Below are positions 25,675 through 33,878 of a stretch of 64,000 nucleotides of DNA, piece by piece (within the stretch, counting starts at the first letter, position 1; the number at the start of each line of letters is the position of its first letter). Below the pieces are notes generated by a model. The model had not been told where the DNA came from. It saw nothing but the letters and a program-made list of their open reading frames with translations, and made no database searches. Source of the DNA: Burkholderia sp. Bp8992. Lineage in GTDB: Bacteria; Pseudomonadota; Gammaproteobacteria; Burkholderiales; Burkholderiaceae. The DNA is taken from the NCBI RefSeq assembly GCF_003853705.1, contig NZ_QTQI01000011.1, positions 124,001 through 188,000 on the forward strand, read 5' to 3'. Position numbers and translations under genes: made by a program.

Positions 25675-26978
25675 GCCGCGCCCGCAGACGGCTGAAGACG
25701 CTCGTCGGCGCGGCAAGCGTGCTGTACGCGCCCGGCGACGCGGAGGTTGCACAGGGCGTGCGGCGTGCGGCGTCGCTCGCACGCAAGGCGGAAGCCGAGA
25801 AGATCACGGGCCTCTTTACCGCCGACCTCCTGCAGGCCGATACGGCGGGTCTCGCCGGCAGCACGGGCAGCCAGGAGCCCATCGTCGCGCTGGCGGCGCT
25901 GAGCCAGGCGACGTCGGCCATCGGGCTCGTCGCGACCGTGTCGACGACGTATCACCATCCCTACAATCTCGCGCGCCTGATCGGCACGCTCGATCACGTG
26001 AGCGGCGGCCGCGCCGCATGGAATGCGGTCACGTCGTCGGTCGGCGAGGAAAACTTCGGTGACGCGGCATTGCCCGACCCGGAGCGACGCTACGCACGCG
26101 CGGCCGAATTCGTCGAAGTCGTCAACGCGCTGTTCGACGCGAACGATCCGGATGCGGTGCGGCGCGGGCAGGGCGGCGGCATTTCGGTCGATCCGCTCAG
26201 GCTCGGCCCGATCGACTACCGTGGCGCGCACTTTCAGGTCCAGGGGCCGCTGAACGTGCCGCCCTCGCCGCAACGGCGGCCAGTGCTGTTCCAGGCAGGG
26301 CAGTCGGCGAGCGGCGTGACGCTCGGTGCGCGATACGCCGAAGTCGTCTATACGTCGCAGCCGACGCTCGACGATGCCCGCATATTCGTCTCCGAGCTGC
26401 ACCGGCAGGCGGTCGCATTCGGTCGCGGCAACCGGCTGCCGCTCGTGATGAATTCGTTTCATTCGGTGATCGGCGAATCCGATGCCGATGTCGCACGGCG
26501 GTTGCGCGACAAGCATGAACGAATCGACTACGAACAAGGCAGGCTGAAGCTCGCCGACATGCTCGGCGGCAATGTCGACCTGCGCGGCCTGCCGCTCGAC
26601 CGGCCGTTGCCGGACTCGCTGTTGCCGGCGATCGACAGCGTGCATCGCCGGCGCGGGCGGGTCGCGATCTTCGTCGGCTACGCACGCCAGCGGCTGACGC
26701 TGCGCGAGCTGATCGTCCGCGCGCAGGAGACCGGCCACTGGTTCGCGGCCGGCACGCCGGAGCAACTCGCCGATGCGATCGAATTGCGCTATCGCGCGGG
26801 GCTCGTCGACGTGCTGTCGCTGCACGGGCTCGGCCAGCCCGACCAGGAAGACTTGCTGCTCAATGGCTTGCTGCCCGAGTTGCGGCGCCGCGATCTGCTC
26901 GACACCGACTATGTGGGCGGCGATTTCCGCGCGAACCTGGAACTGCCGGCGCTGCGGCGCGAGACGGCGACGGCATGA
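25671..26978 (+). CDS. LLM-class flavin monooxygenase, NtaA/SnaA/DszA-type
   Basis: A 435-residue monooxygenase of the NtaA/SnaA/DszA branch, members of which oxidise nitrilotriacetate, dibenzothiophene sulfone or other C-N/C-S compounds with external FMNH2. Landmarks are ARKAEAEKITGLFTADLLQ, LIGTLDHVSGGRAAWNAVTS, the insertion GPIDYRGAHFQVQGPLNVPP, and RPVLFQAGQSASGVTLGARY. The N terminus before the first helix is shorter than usual, with no WRHP motif. The ATG overlaps a possible leader ORF. It heads a rightward operon with a ribose-type ABC importer. Confidence 0.85.
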   Translation: MSRARRRLKTLVGAASVLYAPGDAEVAQGVRRAASLARKAEAEKITGLFTADLLQADTAGLAGSTGSQEPIVALAALSQATSAIGLVATVSTTYHHPYNLARLIGTLDHVSGGRAAWNAVTSSVGEENFGDAALPDPERRYARAAEFVEVVNALFDANDPDAVRRGQGGGISVDPLRLGPIDYRGAHFQVQGPLNVPPSPQRRPVLFQAGQSASGVTLGARYAEVVYTSQPTLDDARIFVSELHRQAVAFGRGNRLPLVMNSFHSVIGESDADVARRLRDKHERIDYEQGRLKLADMLGGNVDLRGLPLDRPLPDSLLPAIDSVHRRRGRVAIFVGYARQRLTLRELIVRAQETGHWFAAGTPEQLADAIELRYRAGLVDVLSLHGLGQPDQEDLLLNGLLPELRRRDLLDTDYVGGDFRANLELPALRRETATA

Positions 26979-27163
26979 ACGGGCGCCGGGTGAGCGATGT
27001 GCCGGGCGACGGACCGTGCGTCGGCCACGGCGAAACGAACGACAGGGAGTCGCGTGACATGAACCACGACGTACCGATACCGGCGAAACCGGAAGCTGCG
27101 GACGGGATGCGGCCGCCATTCGTGACGACCGGCCGGATTGCTTCATGCCGACACCCGTCCTGA
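26975..27163 (+). CDS. possible small ORF between LLM and ABC genes
   Basis: A 62-residue frame starting at an ATGA overlap with the LLM stop and overlapping the first 19 bases of the ABC ATPase gene. The composition (MNGRRVSDVPGDGPCVGHGE) gives no sign of a fold. It may simply be the untranslated spacer; it is listed because the overlap geometry would allow coupled translation. Confidence 0.2.
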   Translation: MNGRRVSDVPGDGPCVGHGETNDRESRDMNHDVPIPAKPEAADGMRPPFVTTGRIASCRHPS

Positions 27164-28638
27164 GCGCCGCGGGCATCGCGAAGCGCTTCGACGCGACCGT
27201 CGCGCTGTCGGCGCTGCACCTGTCGATCGACGCAGGCGAGGTCGTCGCGTTGATGGGCGCGAACGGTGCGGGCAAGTCGACCTTCGTCAAGATCCTGAGC
27301 GGCGCGCTGCGCCCGGATGGCGGCACGCTGGCGCTGCGCGGCGAACCGTATCGACCGGCGTCGCCGCATGCCGCCAAGCGGCTCGGCGTCGCGACCGTGC
27401 ACCAGTCGGTTGCCGATGCCGTCGTGCCGACGCTGTCGATTGCCGACAACCTGTTGCTGGACCGGCTGTGCGATCCGGCGTCGGCCTGGCGCGTGCCGCC
27501 GGCCGCGCGGCGCGCCGCGGCGCGGCCGCTCGCCGAGCGAGTCGGGCTCGACGTCGACCTCGCGGCGCCGCTGGCCTCGCTGTCGCTGGCGGACCAGCAG
27601 CGTGTGACCCTGGCGCGCGCGCTCGCCGGGCAGCCGTCGTTGCTGATTCTCGACGAGCCGACCGCCAGCCTGTCCGCGCCGGAGGCCGAGCGGCTGTTCG
27701 TGCTGGTGGACGCGCTGCGCCGCGACGGCGTCGCGATCCTGCTGGTGTCGCATCGACTCGGCGATTTGCGTCGCATCGCCGATCGCGTGGCGATCGTTCG
27801 CGATGGCAGGATCGTCGCCGATCTGGCCGCGCCGGTGGATTTCGATGCCGCGGTGGAAACGATGATCGGACGCGCGTTGCCGCGCGCACGTGCATCGGTG
27901 CCGGTTCGCGACGGGCAATCCGGGTCCGGCCCGGGCTTCAGTGCGCGGCAGATCCGGCTGACGCCCACCAGTGCCCCGTTCGACCTCGATGTCCGGCGCG
28001 GCGAGATCGTCGCGATCGCGGGCCCGGTTGGCGGCGGCAAGTCGCGCTTCGCCAATACGATCTTCGGCGCGGTGCGCGCGGCGGCCGGCGAGATGACGCT
28101 CGACGGCCGGCCATGGCGGCCGCGTTCGCCGGCCGACGCGATTCGCGCCGGCGTATTCCTGGCCGGCGAAGATCGCTGGCGTACCTCGTTGTTTCCCGAC
28201 GGCGTGCCGTTTGCATCGATCGCGGGCACGATCGGCTTTCCGTTCCTGTCGCGCTGGTTCACGAGCGGCGCGGTGCGTCGCTCGCGCGAACGCGCGGCCG
28301 CGGCGGCGGCGATCGCCCGGTTCGGCATTCGCTGCACGGGCCCGGACGATCGCGTGGCCCGCCTGTCCGGCGGCAATCAGCAGAAGGTCGTGCTCGCGCG
28401 CTGGCACGCCGAGCCCGCGCGGCTGTTGCTGCTCGACGAGCCGTTTCAGGGTATCGATGCGGGGGCGCGTGCCGATATCGTCGATACGCTGAGGCGTCAC
28501 GCGCCCGAGCGCGCGACGATCGTATTCGTCAGCGATCTCGAGGAAGCCGCCGAGATCGCCGATCGCATCGTGCGGTTCGATCGCGCCACGCTCGATCGCC
28601 TGCATCCGACTTCTTCCGTCGAGCCAGCTACCTCATGA
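27145..28638 (+). CDS. ribose-type ABC importer, double ATP-binding protein (RbsA-like)
   Basis: A 497-residue protein with two ABC domains as in carbohydrate uptake transporters of class 2. The first has GANGAGKSTFVKILSGALRP and LLILDEPTASL. The second, degenerate half has AGPVGGGKSRFANTIFGA with a full signature LSGGNQQKVVLARW and LLLLDEPFQGID. The first signature is altered (LSLADQQRVTLARAL). The partner permease starts at the ATGA overlap with its stop. Despite the sugar-type family, the position next to an LLM monooxygenase points to a non-sugar, possibly sulfur-bearing substrate. Confidence 0.85.
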   Translation: MPTPVLSAAGIAKRFDATVALSALHLSIDAGEVVALMGANGAGKSTFVKILSGALRPDGGTLALRGEPYRPASPHAAKRLGVATVHQSVADAVVPTLSIADNLLLDRLCDPASAWRVPPAARRAAARPLAERVGLDVDLAAPLASLSLADQQRVTLARALAGQPSLLILDEPTASLSAPEAERLFVLVDALRRDGVAILLVSHRLGDLRRIADRVAIVRDGRIVADLAAPVDFDAAVETMIGRALPRARASVPVRDGQSGSGPGFSARQIRLTPTSAPFDLDVRRGEIVAIAGPVGGGKSRFANTIFGAVRAAAGEMTLDGRPWRPRSPADAIRAGVFLAGEDRWRTSLFPDGVPFASIAGTIGFPFLSRWFTSGAVRRSRERAAAAAAIARFGIRCTGPDDRVARLSGGNQQKVVLARWHAEPARLLLLDEPFQGIDAGARADIVDTLRRHAPERATIVFVSDLEEAAEIADRIVRFDRATLDRLHPTSSVEPATS

Positions 28639-29690
28639 AATCCGTTCCTCCTTCCGTCTTGCAGCCCGCGTCGCCCGGCGAACGGCGGCGCCCCGCGCCG
28701 GCACGCATCCGCGATGCACTCGAACGCACGGGCATCCTGCTCGTGCTGGCCGCGCTCGTGACGGTGTTCGGGCTCAGGGAGCCCGCCTTCCTGAACCTCG
28801 ACAATCTGTTCAGCATCCTGCAGGCCGTGTCGATCGTCGCGTTGCTCGGCATCGGCGTGACCGTCACGCTCGCGGCCGGCGGCTTCGACCTGTCAGTCGG
28901 CAGCGTGGCCGCGACCGCGCAGATGGCCGCGAGCTACGTGCTGGTCGTCTGGCACGGCAGCGCGCTGGCGGCCGTGATCGCGTGCATCGTGCTCGGCGTG
29001 GCCGCCGGGTTGTTCAACGGCTTGCTGATTACGCGGTTGCGCGTGCCCGATCAGCTCGCGACGCTCGGCACGCTGTTCCTGCTGGCCGGATTGCAGTTGA
29101 TCCCGACCGGTGGCCGTTCGCTCGCGACCGGCTCGGTGCTGCCCGACGGCACGGATGCGACGGGCGTGTTTCCCGCCGCCTTTCTCGCGCTTGGCCGGCT
29201 GCGCGTGTTCGACGTCGTACCGTTGCCGGTGCTGATGCTCGCGGCCGTGACGGTGCTGGCCTGCGTCACGATGGAGGCGACCCGCTGGGGCCGCGTGATC
29301 TACGCGATCGGCGGCAACGAAACGGCGGCACGGCTGGCCGGCGCGCCGGCTGCGCGCTACCGTGTCGCCGCGTATGTCGCGTCGGGCGCGATCGCGTCGC
29401 TGGGCGGCATGCTGATCGCCGCGCGGGTCGGCCGCGGCGACGTGAGCGCGGGGCACTCGCTGCTGCTCGACGCGGTGGCCGCCGCGCTGATCGGGTATGC
29501 CGTGTGGGGCGCGAAGCGGCCCAACGTCTTCGGCACGGTCGTCGGGGCAGTGTTCGTCGGCGTGCTGCTCAACGGGCTGACGATGTTGAACGCGCCTTAC
29601 TACATGCAGGATTTCATCAAGGGCGTGTTGCTGGTGCTGGCGCTTGCGTTCACGTTCGGCATCGGTCGCCGAGCGGATGCCCGCGCGTGA
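28635..29690 (+). CDS. ribose-type ABC importer permease (RbsC-like)
   Basis: A 351-residue inner-membrane permease of the branched-chain/ribose type with about ten hydrophobic segments. Family landmarks are ITLAAGGFDLSVGSV-like TLAAGGFDLSVGSVAATAQM, LRVPDQLATLGTLFLLAGLQ and IYAIGGNETAARLAGAP. The start overlaps the ATPase stop (ATGA). The binding-protein gene follows after about 175 bp and has its own promoter, so the binding protein may be made in excess. Confidence 0.85.
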   Translation: MKSVPPSVLQPASPGERRRPAPARIRDALERTGILLVLAALVTVFGLREPAFLNLDNLFSILQAVSIVALLGIGVTVTLAAGGFDLSVGSVAATAQMAASYVLVVWHGSALAAVIACIVLGVAAGLFNGLLITRLRVPDQLATLGTLFLLAGLQLIPTGGRSLATGSVLPDGTDATGVFPAAFLALGRLRVFDVVPLPVLMLAAVTVLACVTMEATRWGRVIYAIGGNETAARLAGAPAARYRVAAYVASGAIASLGGMLIAARVGRGDVSAGHSLLLDAVAAALIGYAVWGAKRPNVFGTVVGAVFVGVLLNGLTMLNAPYYMQDFIKGVLLVLALAFTFGIGRRADARA

Positions 29691-29778
29691 TGGCGGGCGG
29701 CGCGACACGCGGCGCGGGTGCGGCAGCGTTCATCGGTTCGCCGGCTAGCCGGTTCCGGACGGTTTGTTATCCAGAGTA

Positions 29779-29830
29779 ATAACCATTGCCGAATCGGTCG
29801 GTTTGCGTTGGTGCGTCGCACTGATAGATT
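29779..29830 (+). promoter_or_regulatory. sulfur-type promoter: activator element plus TAGATT -10
   Basis: ATAACCATTGCCGAATCGG (29779-29797) lies upstream of a TAGATT hexamer (29825-29830). The 46-bp offset from the start of the element to the -10, and the TAGATT itself, are the same at the tauD promoter. The element also closes an inverted repeat GTTAT-N8-ATAAC (29766-29783). The start codon of the binding-protein gene is 36 bp downstream. Confidence 0.6.
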
Positions 29831-29865
29831 GGGCCGATATCGTTCGATGGGGAGAGAGACACGCC

Positions 29866-30936
29866 ATGCAATCGTTGCTTCGCCGAAACTCGCGTATCGA
29901 CCTGAAGGTCGGCGCATTCGTCCTGGGTGCCGCGCTCGTGCTGGGGACGCCCGCGGTGCAGGCCGGCCCGCTCAAGGGCGCGCCGGCGCCGTTCGACAAG
30001 GGCGGCGTGAAGATCGCGCTCGTCAACTACCTGTCGACCGGCGACTTCTTCCAGGCTTACGAAGCCGGCGCGCAGAAGCAGGCGCGTGCGCTCGGCGTGG
30101 ATCTGCGCATCTACGAAGGCCGGCAGGATGCGGCCGAGCAGCGCGAGCAGATTCAGCAGGCGATCAGCATCGGCGTGTCCGCGATCATCGTCAATCACGG
30201 CTTGCCCGAGTCGCTGAAGGACGTCGTTCAGCGCGCACTCGACAAGGGCATCAAGGTCGTCGCGTTCGACGTCGACCTCGCCAATCCGAAGGTGCCGCAG
30301 ATCGAGCAGAACGATCGCGACCTGGCGAACCTGCTGCTGGATCAGGCCGTCAAGGACAACGGCGACGCGTTCGCGGCAGGTTACGTCTACGTGGCCGGAT
30401 TCGCGCCGCTCGACCGGCGCGATGCGGCGTGGCGGGATTTCAAGCGCGCACACCCGAAGGTTCAGGAAAAGGCGCGCTGGGGCACCGTCGACAATCCGAT
30501 CGCACAATCGGTCGCGAATCAGGCGGCGGCGGCCTATCGCGCGAACCCGGACATCCGCGTCGTGTTCGCGCCTTACGACGAGTTTGCGCGCGGCGCGAAG
30601 CTTGCGGCGGACGAGGCCAGGCTGTCGTCGAAAGTCCGCATCTACAGCGCGGACATCTCGACGGCCGACATCGAGGCCATCCGCGCGCCGAACAGCGCAT
30701 GGGTCGCGACGGCCGCGACCAATCCCGCGGTCGTCGGCGCCGTGTCCGTGCGCGCCGCGGCGCTGCTCGTCGCCGGCCAGAACCCGGGCGCGCGCATCGC
30801 GGTCAAGCCGACGCTGATCACGCGCGACGATCTCGTGAAAAACGACATTCGCACCGTCGCCGAGCTCGGCGCGAAGTTTCCGGCGTTCCGCGCGAGCGAT
30901 GCCGCGACGGCCGCATGGATTCCGGCGATCGACTGA
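29866..30936 (+). CDS. ribose-type ABC importer solute-binding protein (RbsB-like)
   Basis: A 356-residue periplasmic binding protein of the sugar-binding fold (periplasmic binding protein type 1). A signal peptide is clear (VGAFVLGAALVLGTPAVQA). Domain landmarks are KIALVNYLSTGDFFQAYEAG, QREQIQQAISIGVSAIIVNH and KVVAFDVDLANPKVPQIEQN. GGGGAGAGA lies about 10 bases upstream of the ATG. It belongs with the RbsA/RbsC-like genes before it. The promoter element upstream is of the sulfur type, which is odd for a sugar transporter and is the main reason to suspect a sulfur-containing ligand. Confidence 0.85.
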   Translation: MQSLLRRNSRIDLKVGAFVLGAALVLGTPAVQAGPLKGAPAPFDKGGVKIALVNYLSTGDFFQAYEAGAQKQARALGVDLRIYEGRQDAAEQREQIQQAISIGVSAIIVNHGLPESLKDVVQRALDKGIKVVAFDVDLANPKVPQIEQNDRDLANLLLDQAVKDNGDAFAAGYVYVAGFAPLDRRDAAWRDFKRAHPKVQEKARWGTVDNPIAQSVANQAAAAYRANPDIRVVFAPYDEFARGAKLAADEARLSSKVRIYSADISTADIEAIRAPNSAWVATAATNPAVVGAVSVRAAALLVAGQNPGARIAVKPTLITRDDLVKNDIRTVAELGAKFPAFRASDAATAAWIPAID

Positions 30937-30996
30937 TCGCCTTTGAACGCTGCGACGCGATCCTCCTTCCGCGCGTCGCCTACCGATGACCCGACC

Positions 30997-31527
30997 ATGA
31001 CGACCCTGAACGACTATCTCGCCCAGAAACGCACCGCGTGGCACGCGAAGCAGCAGGCGGCACGCAACGATCCCGATTTCAAGGCGACGCCGCTGAAGGC
31101 GACCGTACGCGCGCTCGGCCGCAGCGGCGTGCGCGAGATCCGGATTCGCGATTTCCAGGTGATCAGCGACAGTCCGCCCGACTTCGCGGGCTATAACCTC
31201 GGGCCCGCGTCGCCCGAACTGCAACTCGGCGTGCTCGGCAGCTGCCTCACGCATATCACGCTGATCCAGGCTGCGGAGCGCGGCCTGAAGATCGACTCGA
31301 TCGCAGTCGAGGTGACCGGCGACCAGCATCCGCTCGCCCAGCAGCCGGGGTTCGAGCATGTCCCGGTCTTCCCGCACAACATCCGCTATACGCTGGACAT
31401 CGCGTCACCCGAGCCGCCGGAGGTCATCCGTGCGTTGCATCAAGCGGTCGAAGCCGTCTGCCCGATCTTCAACCTGCTGAAGCTGCCGCAGCATATCGAC
31501 GGCGAATTGCGGCATACCGGCGGGTAA
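30997..31527 (+). CDS. OsmC-family peroxiredoxin-like protein
   Basis: A 176-residue OsmC/Ohr-fold protein, with the two reactive cysteines in the expected places: one in LGVLGSCLTHITLIQAA and one in EAVCPIFNLLK. OsmC proteins reduce organic hydroperoxides with thiols. The N-terminal 50 residues are a helical extension before the fold. The ATG at 30997 lies 60 bp after the binding-protein stop on the same strand. Members of this branch recur beside LLM monooxygenases and importers in Burkholderia-type sulfur clusters, perhaps to remove peroxide made by uncoupled flavin. Confidence 0.8.
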   Translation: MTTLNDYLAQKRTAWHAKQQAARNDPDFKATPLKATVRALGRSGVREIRIRDFQVISDSPPDFAGYNLGPASPELQLGVLGSCLTHITLIQAAERGLKIDSIAVEVTGDQHPLAQQPGFEHVPVFPHNIRYTLDIASPEPPEVIRALHQAVEAVCPIFNLLKLPQHIDGELRHTGG

Positions 31528-31835
31528 CGAGCCGGCGCGGTGCATGGTTCCCGTGTTTCGGCAATGCGTCGCGCGCGGTGCGACGAATCATGCATTGGCG
31601 GGTTTCGTTTTTAAATGGATGTATTGTGATAAGAATACTTATCCTGACGCCTGCTCCCTAACGCGATTCGGCATGAAGGAAGATTGATGGTGGCGATGGA
31701 CTGTTCCGGCTGATCGGTTGTCGCAGCCTTGTCGATACAGCGAAGTGCCATGCAGGATTCGGCAGCTTGATGCCGAAACGCATCTAAACCAGGGGGCGCG
31801 AAATCCGGATATGCCGTGTATTCGCGCCCGTGCTC
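31528..31835. other. 308-bp convergent spacer with three inverted repeats
   Basis: No gene is seen between the ends of the OsmC and azoreductase genes. It holds GATAAG-AATA-CTTATC (31628-31643), TTCGGCA-N6-TGCCGAA (31758-31777) and GGGCGCGAA-N18-TTCGCGCCC (31794-31829). The last two could form transcript hairpins, and the third lies just past the azoreductase stop. None is followed by a clear T-run, so terminator function is only possible. Confidence 0.5.
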
Positions 31836-32429
31836 TCAAGCGCCGGGTGTAGCCGAAGCCGCAGCTTTCGGAGAGAGCTTGCGCACTTTCTCAAGCGCAC
31901 TCTCGATCGACGCGTGGCGTACCTCCTCGCTGCGCCCGAGCCCTTCAGCGACGATGAACTCGATATCCGAGACGCCCATGAACGTGAACACCGAGCGAAG
32001 CAGGGTCTCGGCGTGCTCGAACGCCTGATACGGGGATCCCTCGCTGTAAACATTGCCGCGCGCCAGCGCGACGAACACGCGCTTGCCCTGGGCGAGACCG
32101 ATCGGCCCGTTCTCGCCGCGCGCGAAAGTCTTGCCGCGCACGACAATATGATCGATCCAGGCCTTGAGCTGGGTGGGAACCGAAAAATTGTAGAAGCCCG
32201 CCCCGATCACCACGACGTCGGTGTCGAGAAACTGCTGCACGTCCTTGCCGGCGTCGAGCGCCATGAACGCGTCGAAGGACAGATGCGGGGGCGTTTCGCT
32301 GGCAAGATCGCGATAGGTGACATTCACCGCGTCATTTGATTCGACGATCCGCTCGACGATGGCGGCAGACAACAAGCGACTGGCGGAGTTCGCGCCCATG
32401 ATGCTGGAATCGAGATGAAGCAGGTTCAC
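31836..32429 (-). CDS. azoR: FMN-dependent NADH-azoreductase
   Basis: A 197-residue flavodoxin-fold quinone/azo reductase. Landmarks are NLLHLDSSIMGANSASRLLS with the FMN-binding S-x-S cluster, VVIGAGFYNFSVPTQLKAWI (P-M/V-Y-N-F motif), and the family helix FTFMGVSDIEFIVAEG. The start is a GTG at 32429 with a perfect GGAGG 6 bases upstream; the longer frame has no ribosome site. It is divergent from an HxlR regulator, an arrangement common for quinone or azo stress genes. Confidence 0.85.
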   Translation of the reverse strand: MNLLHLDSSIMGANSASRLLSAAIVERIVESNDAVNVTYRDLASETPPHLSFDAFMALDAGKDVQQFLDTDVVVIGAGFYNFSVPTQLKAWIDHIVVRGKTFARGENGPIGLAQGKRVFVALARGNVYSEGSPYQAFEHAETLLRSVFTFMGVSDIEFIVAEGLGRSEEVRHASIESALEKVRKLSPKAAASATPGA

Positions 32430-32519
32430 TGGATACCTCCGGTGTGGATTTGCGATCGGCACTATGCTATGTAACTGGAGGCGATACGCCAAGAACGCAC
32501 ATTTTTAGGACTAGGTCAG

Positions 32520-32924
32520 ATGGATATGCCTGCCCAACCGGGCGTCAGCACCCGCTGCCATGAAGTCGGCAAGGTGCTCGCAATCGTCGGCGACAAATGG
32601 ACGGTGATGATCGTCAGGGTGCTGGTCGAGCGGCCACACCGCTTCAACGAGATCAAGCGGACGGTCGGCGGCATCTCGCAGCAGATGCTCACGCGTACCC
32701 TCAAGGCGCTCGAGCGTGACGGCATGGTCAGCCGCACGGTCTACCCGACGGTGCCGCCGCAAGTCGAATATGCGCTGACGCCGCTCGGACAAGCCCTGGC
32801 GGTGCCGGTTCGCGCACTGGGTGCGTGGGCGGGAGAGCATCTCGAAGAGATCGAGAACAACCGGGCACGCTATGACCAGGGCAAGCATGCTCCCGCCAAG
32901 CGAAGCGGCTCAGAGCAGGCCTGA
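32520..32924 (+). CDS. HxlR-family transcriptional regulator
   Basis: A 134-residue winged-helix regulator. The HxlR motif CHEVGKVLAIVGDKWTVMIV and the later RFNEIKRTVGGISQQMLTRT and LKALERDGMVSR are all present. A conserved cysteine (residue 13) can serve as redox sensor in relatives that control quinone or azoreductase genes. It probably controls the divergent azoR through the 90-bp region between them. A minus-strand TTGGCG-N17-TAGCAT at about 32466-32494 could be the azoR promoter. Confidence 0.85.
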   Translation: MDMPAQPGVSTRCHEVGKVLAIVGDKWTVMIVRVLVERPHRFNEIKRTVGGISQQMLTRTLKALERDGMVSRTVYPTVPPQVEYALTPLGQALAVPVRALGAWAGEHLEEIENNRARYDQGKHAPAKRSGSEQA

Positions 32925-32986
32925 GGTTCGGCGGGGAGAGGGCGCTCGCGGGTATCGGCAACGGCGCGACACCCGCGCGCGGCAGC

Positions 32987-33342
32987 CTATCCGCGCGTCT
33001 GCCGCAGCGCGCGCCCCATTTCCGCGATCGGTATCGCGGCGATCGAATTCAGCAACCGCATTTCCCCGGCGTCCGGGTGCGCGATGTGCCGCACATCATC
33101 GAGCGTCTGCTCGACGTGACGATCGAGTGGTTCGAGAAAGCGCTGCAGTTCGCTCGCGGCCGCCTTGTCCCTGAGCCCGAGTGCCTGACCGAACGCAACC
33201 AGCGCATCCATGTCGACATCGGCGAACCGCGTCGCATTCCCGAGCGGCATCGTCAGCTCGCAGTGTGGCCAGTGATCGCCGTGATGGTCGTGCCGGTGCG
33301 TCGGCGTGTGATACAGAGGGTTGGCCGGGATTCGTGAAAAAT
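32987..33342 (-). pseudogene. possible HipA-like C-terminal remnant
   Basis: The minus-strand frame here reads NPLYHTPTHRHDHHGDHWPH, then CELTMPLGNATRFADVDMDA and an alpha-helical end (LRDKAAASELQRFLEPLDRH...LLNSIAAIPIAEMGRALRQT). The spacing of an N-terminal PLY motif, an LxMxLG strand and helical tail resembles the C terminus of HipA-type kinases. There is no kinase core and no clear start codon with a ribosome site. I regard it as a gene fragment, with low confidence in the family. Confidence 0.35.
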
Positions 33343-33878
33343 CCGCCGCATCTCGACCTACGTTATTGATTTTTCTACAAAAATGAATGTCTCGAGGAGC
33401 ATTTTTCCGAGCTGCTGGCCGCGGAGATTGCCAACTACCGGTTCGGTTCGGGCCATTCGACACCCTGCCATCGCTCCAGCTCGTGCGGTGATATGGCGTC
33501 CGGCGCCTGTCGATGGCCCGGGAGCGACGACGAATACCCATATAGGGTGTCAAAACGCAGCATCAACGAGGCGAACCACAGCTCTCGCTCACCGTTGGTC
33601 CAAGCGCGCCTCGGCTGTCGAGCTTCTCGAAAATGTCCGAGATGGGATCGAGTCGTTGCCAGTAACGTAGAAGGGGCTATCCTTGCCCTGCAAAGTCCTC
33701 CCGCAATCCGCCGTCAATGGCAGCCTCAAGCGAATAGGAGGGTTGGCCGCCAATCTCAAGGGGCTCGATTCGGCAGCGGGGTATGGATCCAGTCCTGCAA
33801 TCGGGGGACGTGAGCGCGGGCGATATCAGCGCCGATATCGTCGCACTCGATATTTCGCGAACCGCATCGGCCAACCCT
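33343..33878. other. gene-poor, apparently decayed stretch
   Basis: About 540 bp without an intact gene. On the minus strand, protein-like pieces appear in different frames: a helix-like GGQPSYSLEAAIDGGLREDF near 33700-33760, then after a stop YWQRLDPISDIFEKLDSRG near 33600-33660, then ELWFASLMLRFDTLYGYSSS ending at a TAG at 33435-33437. Base composition is lower in GC than the surroundings, especially 33345-33400. Confidence 0.4.
33435..33870 (-). pseudogene. possible frameshifted remnant of an unknown gene
   Basis: Three consecutive minus-strand pieces (see 33343-33878) can be joined by ignoring one stop near 33690 and one frame change near 33600. The result is a plausible 130-residue C terminus ending in ELERWQGVEWPEPNR. 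The family is not recognised. The opposite strand also reads open in part, so this is a weak call. Confidence 0.3.

Noticed and set aside
31794-31829. Intrinsic terminator after azoR
   Set aside because: The 9-bp stem is perfect but the loop is 18 bases and no T-run follows on either strand, so it is not called as a terminator feature.
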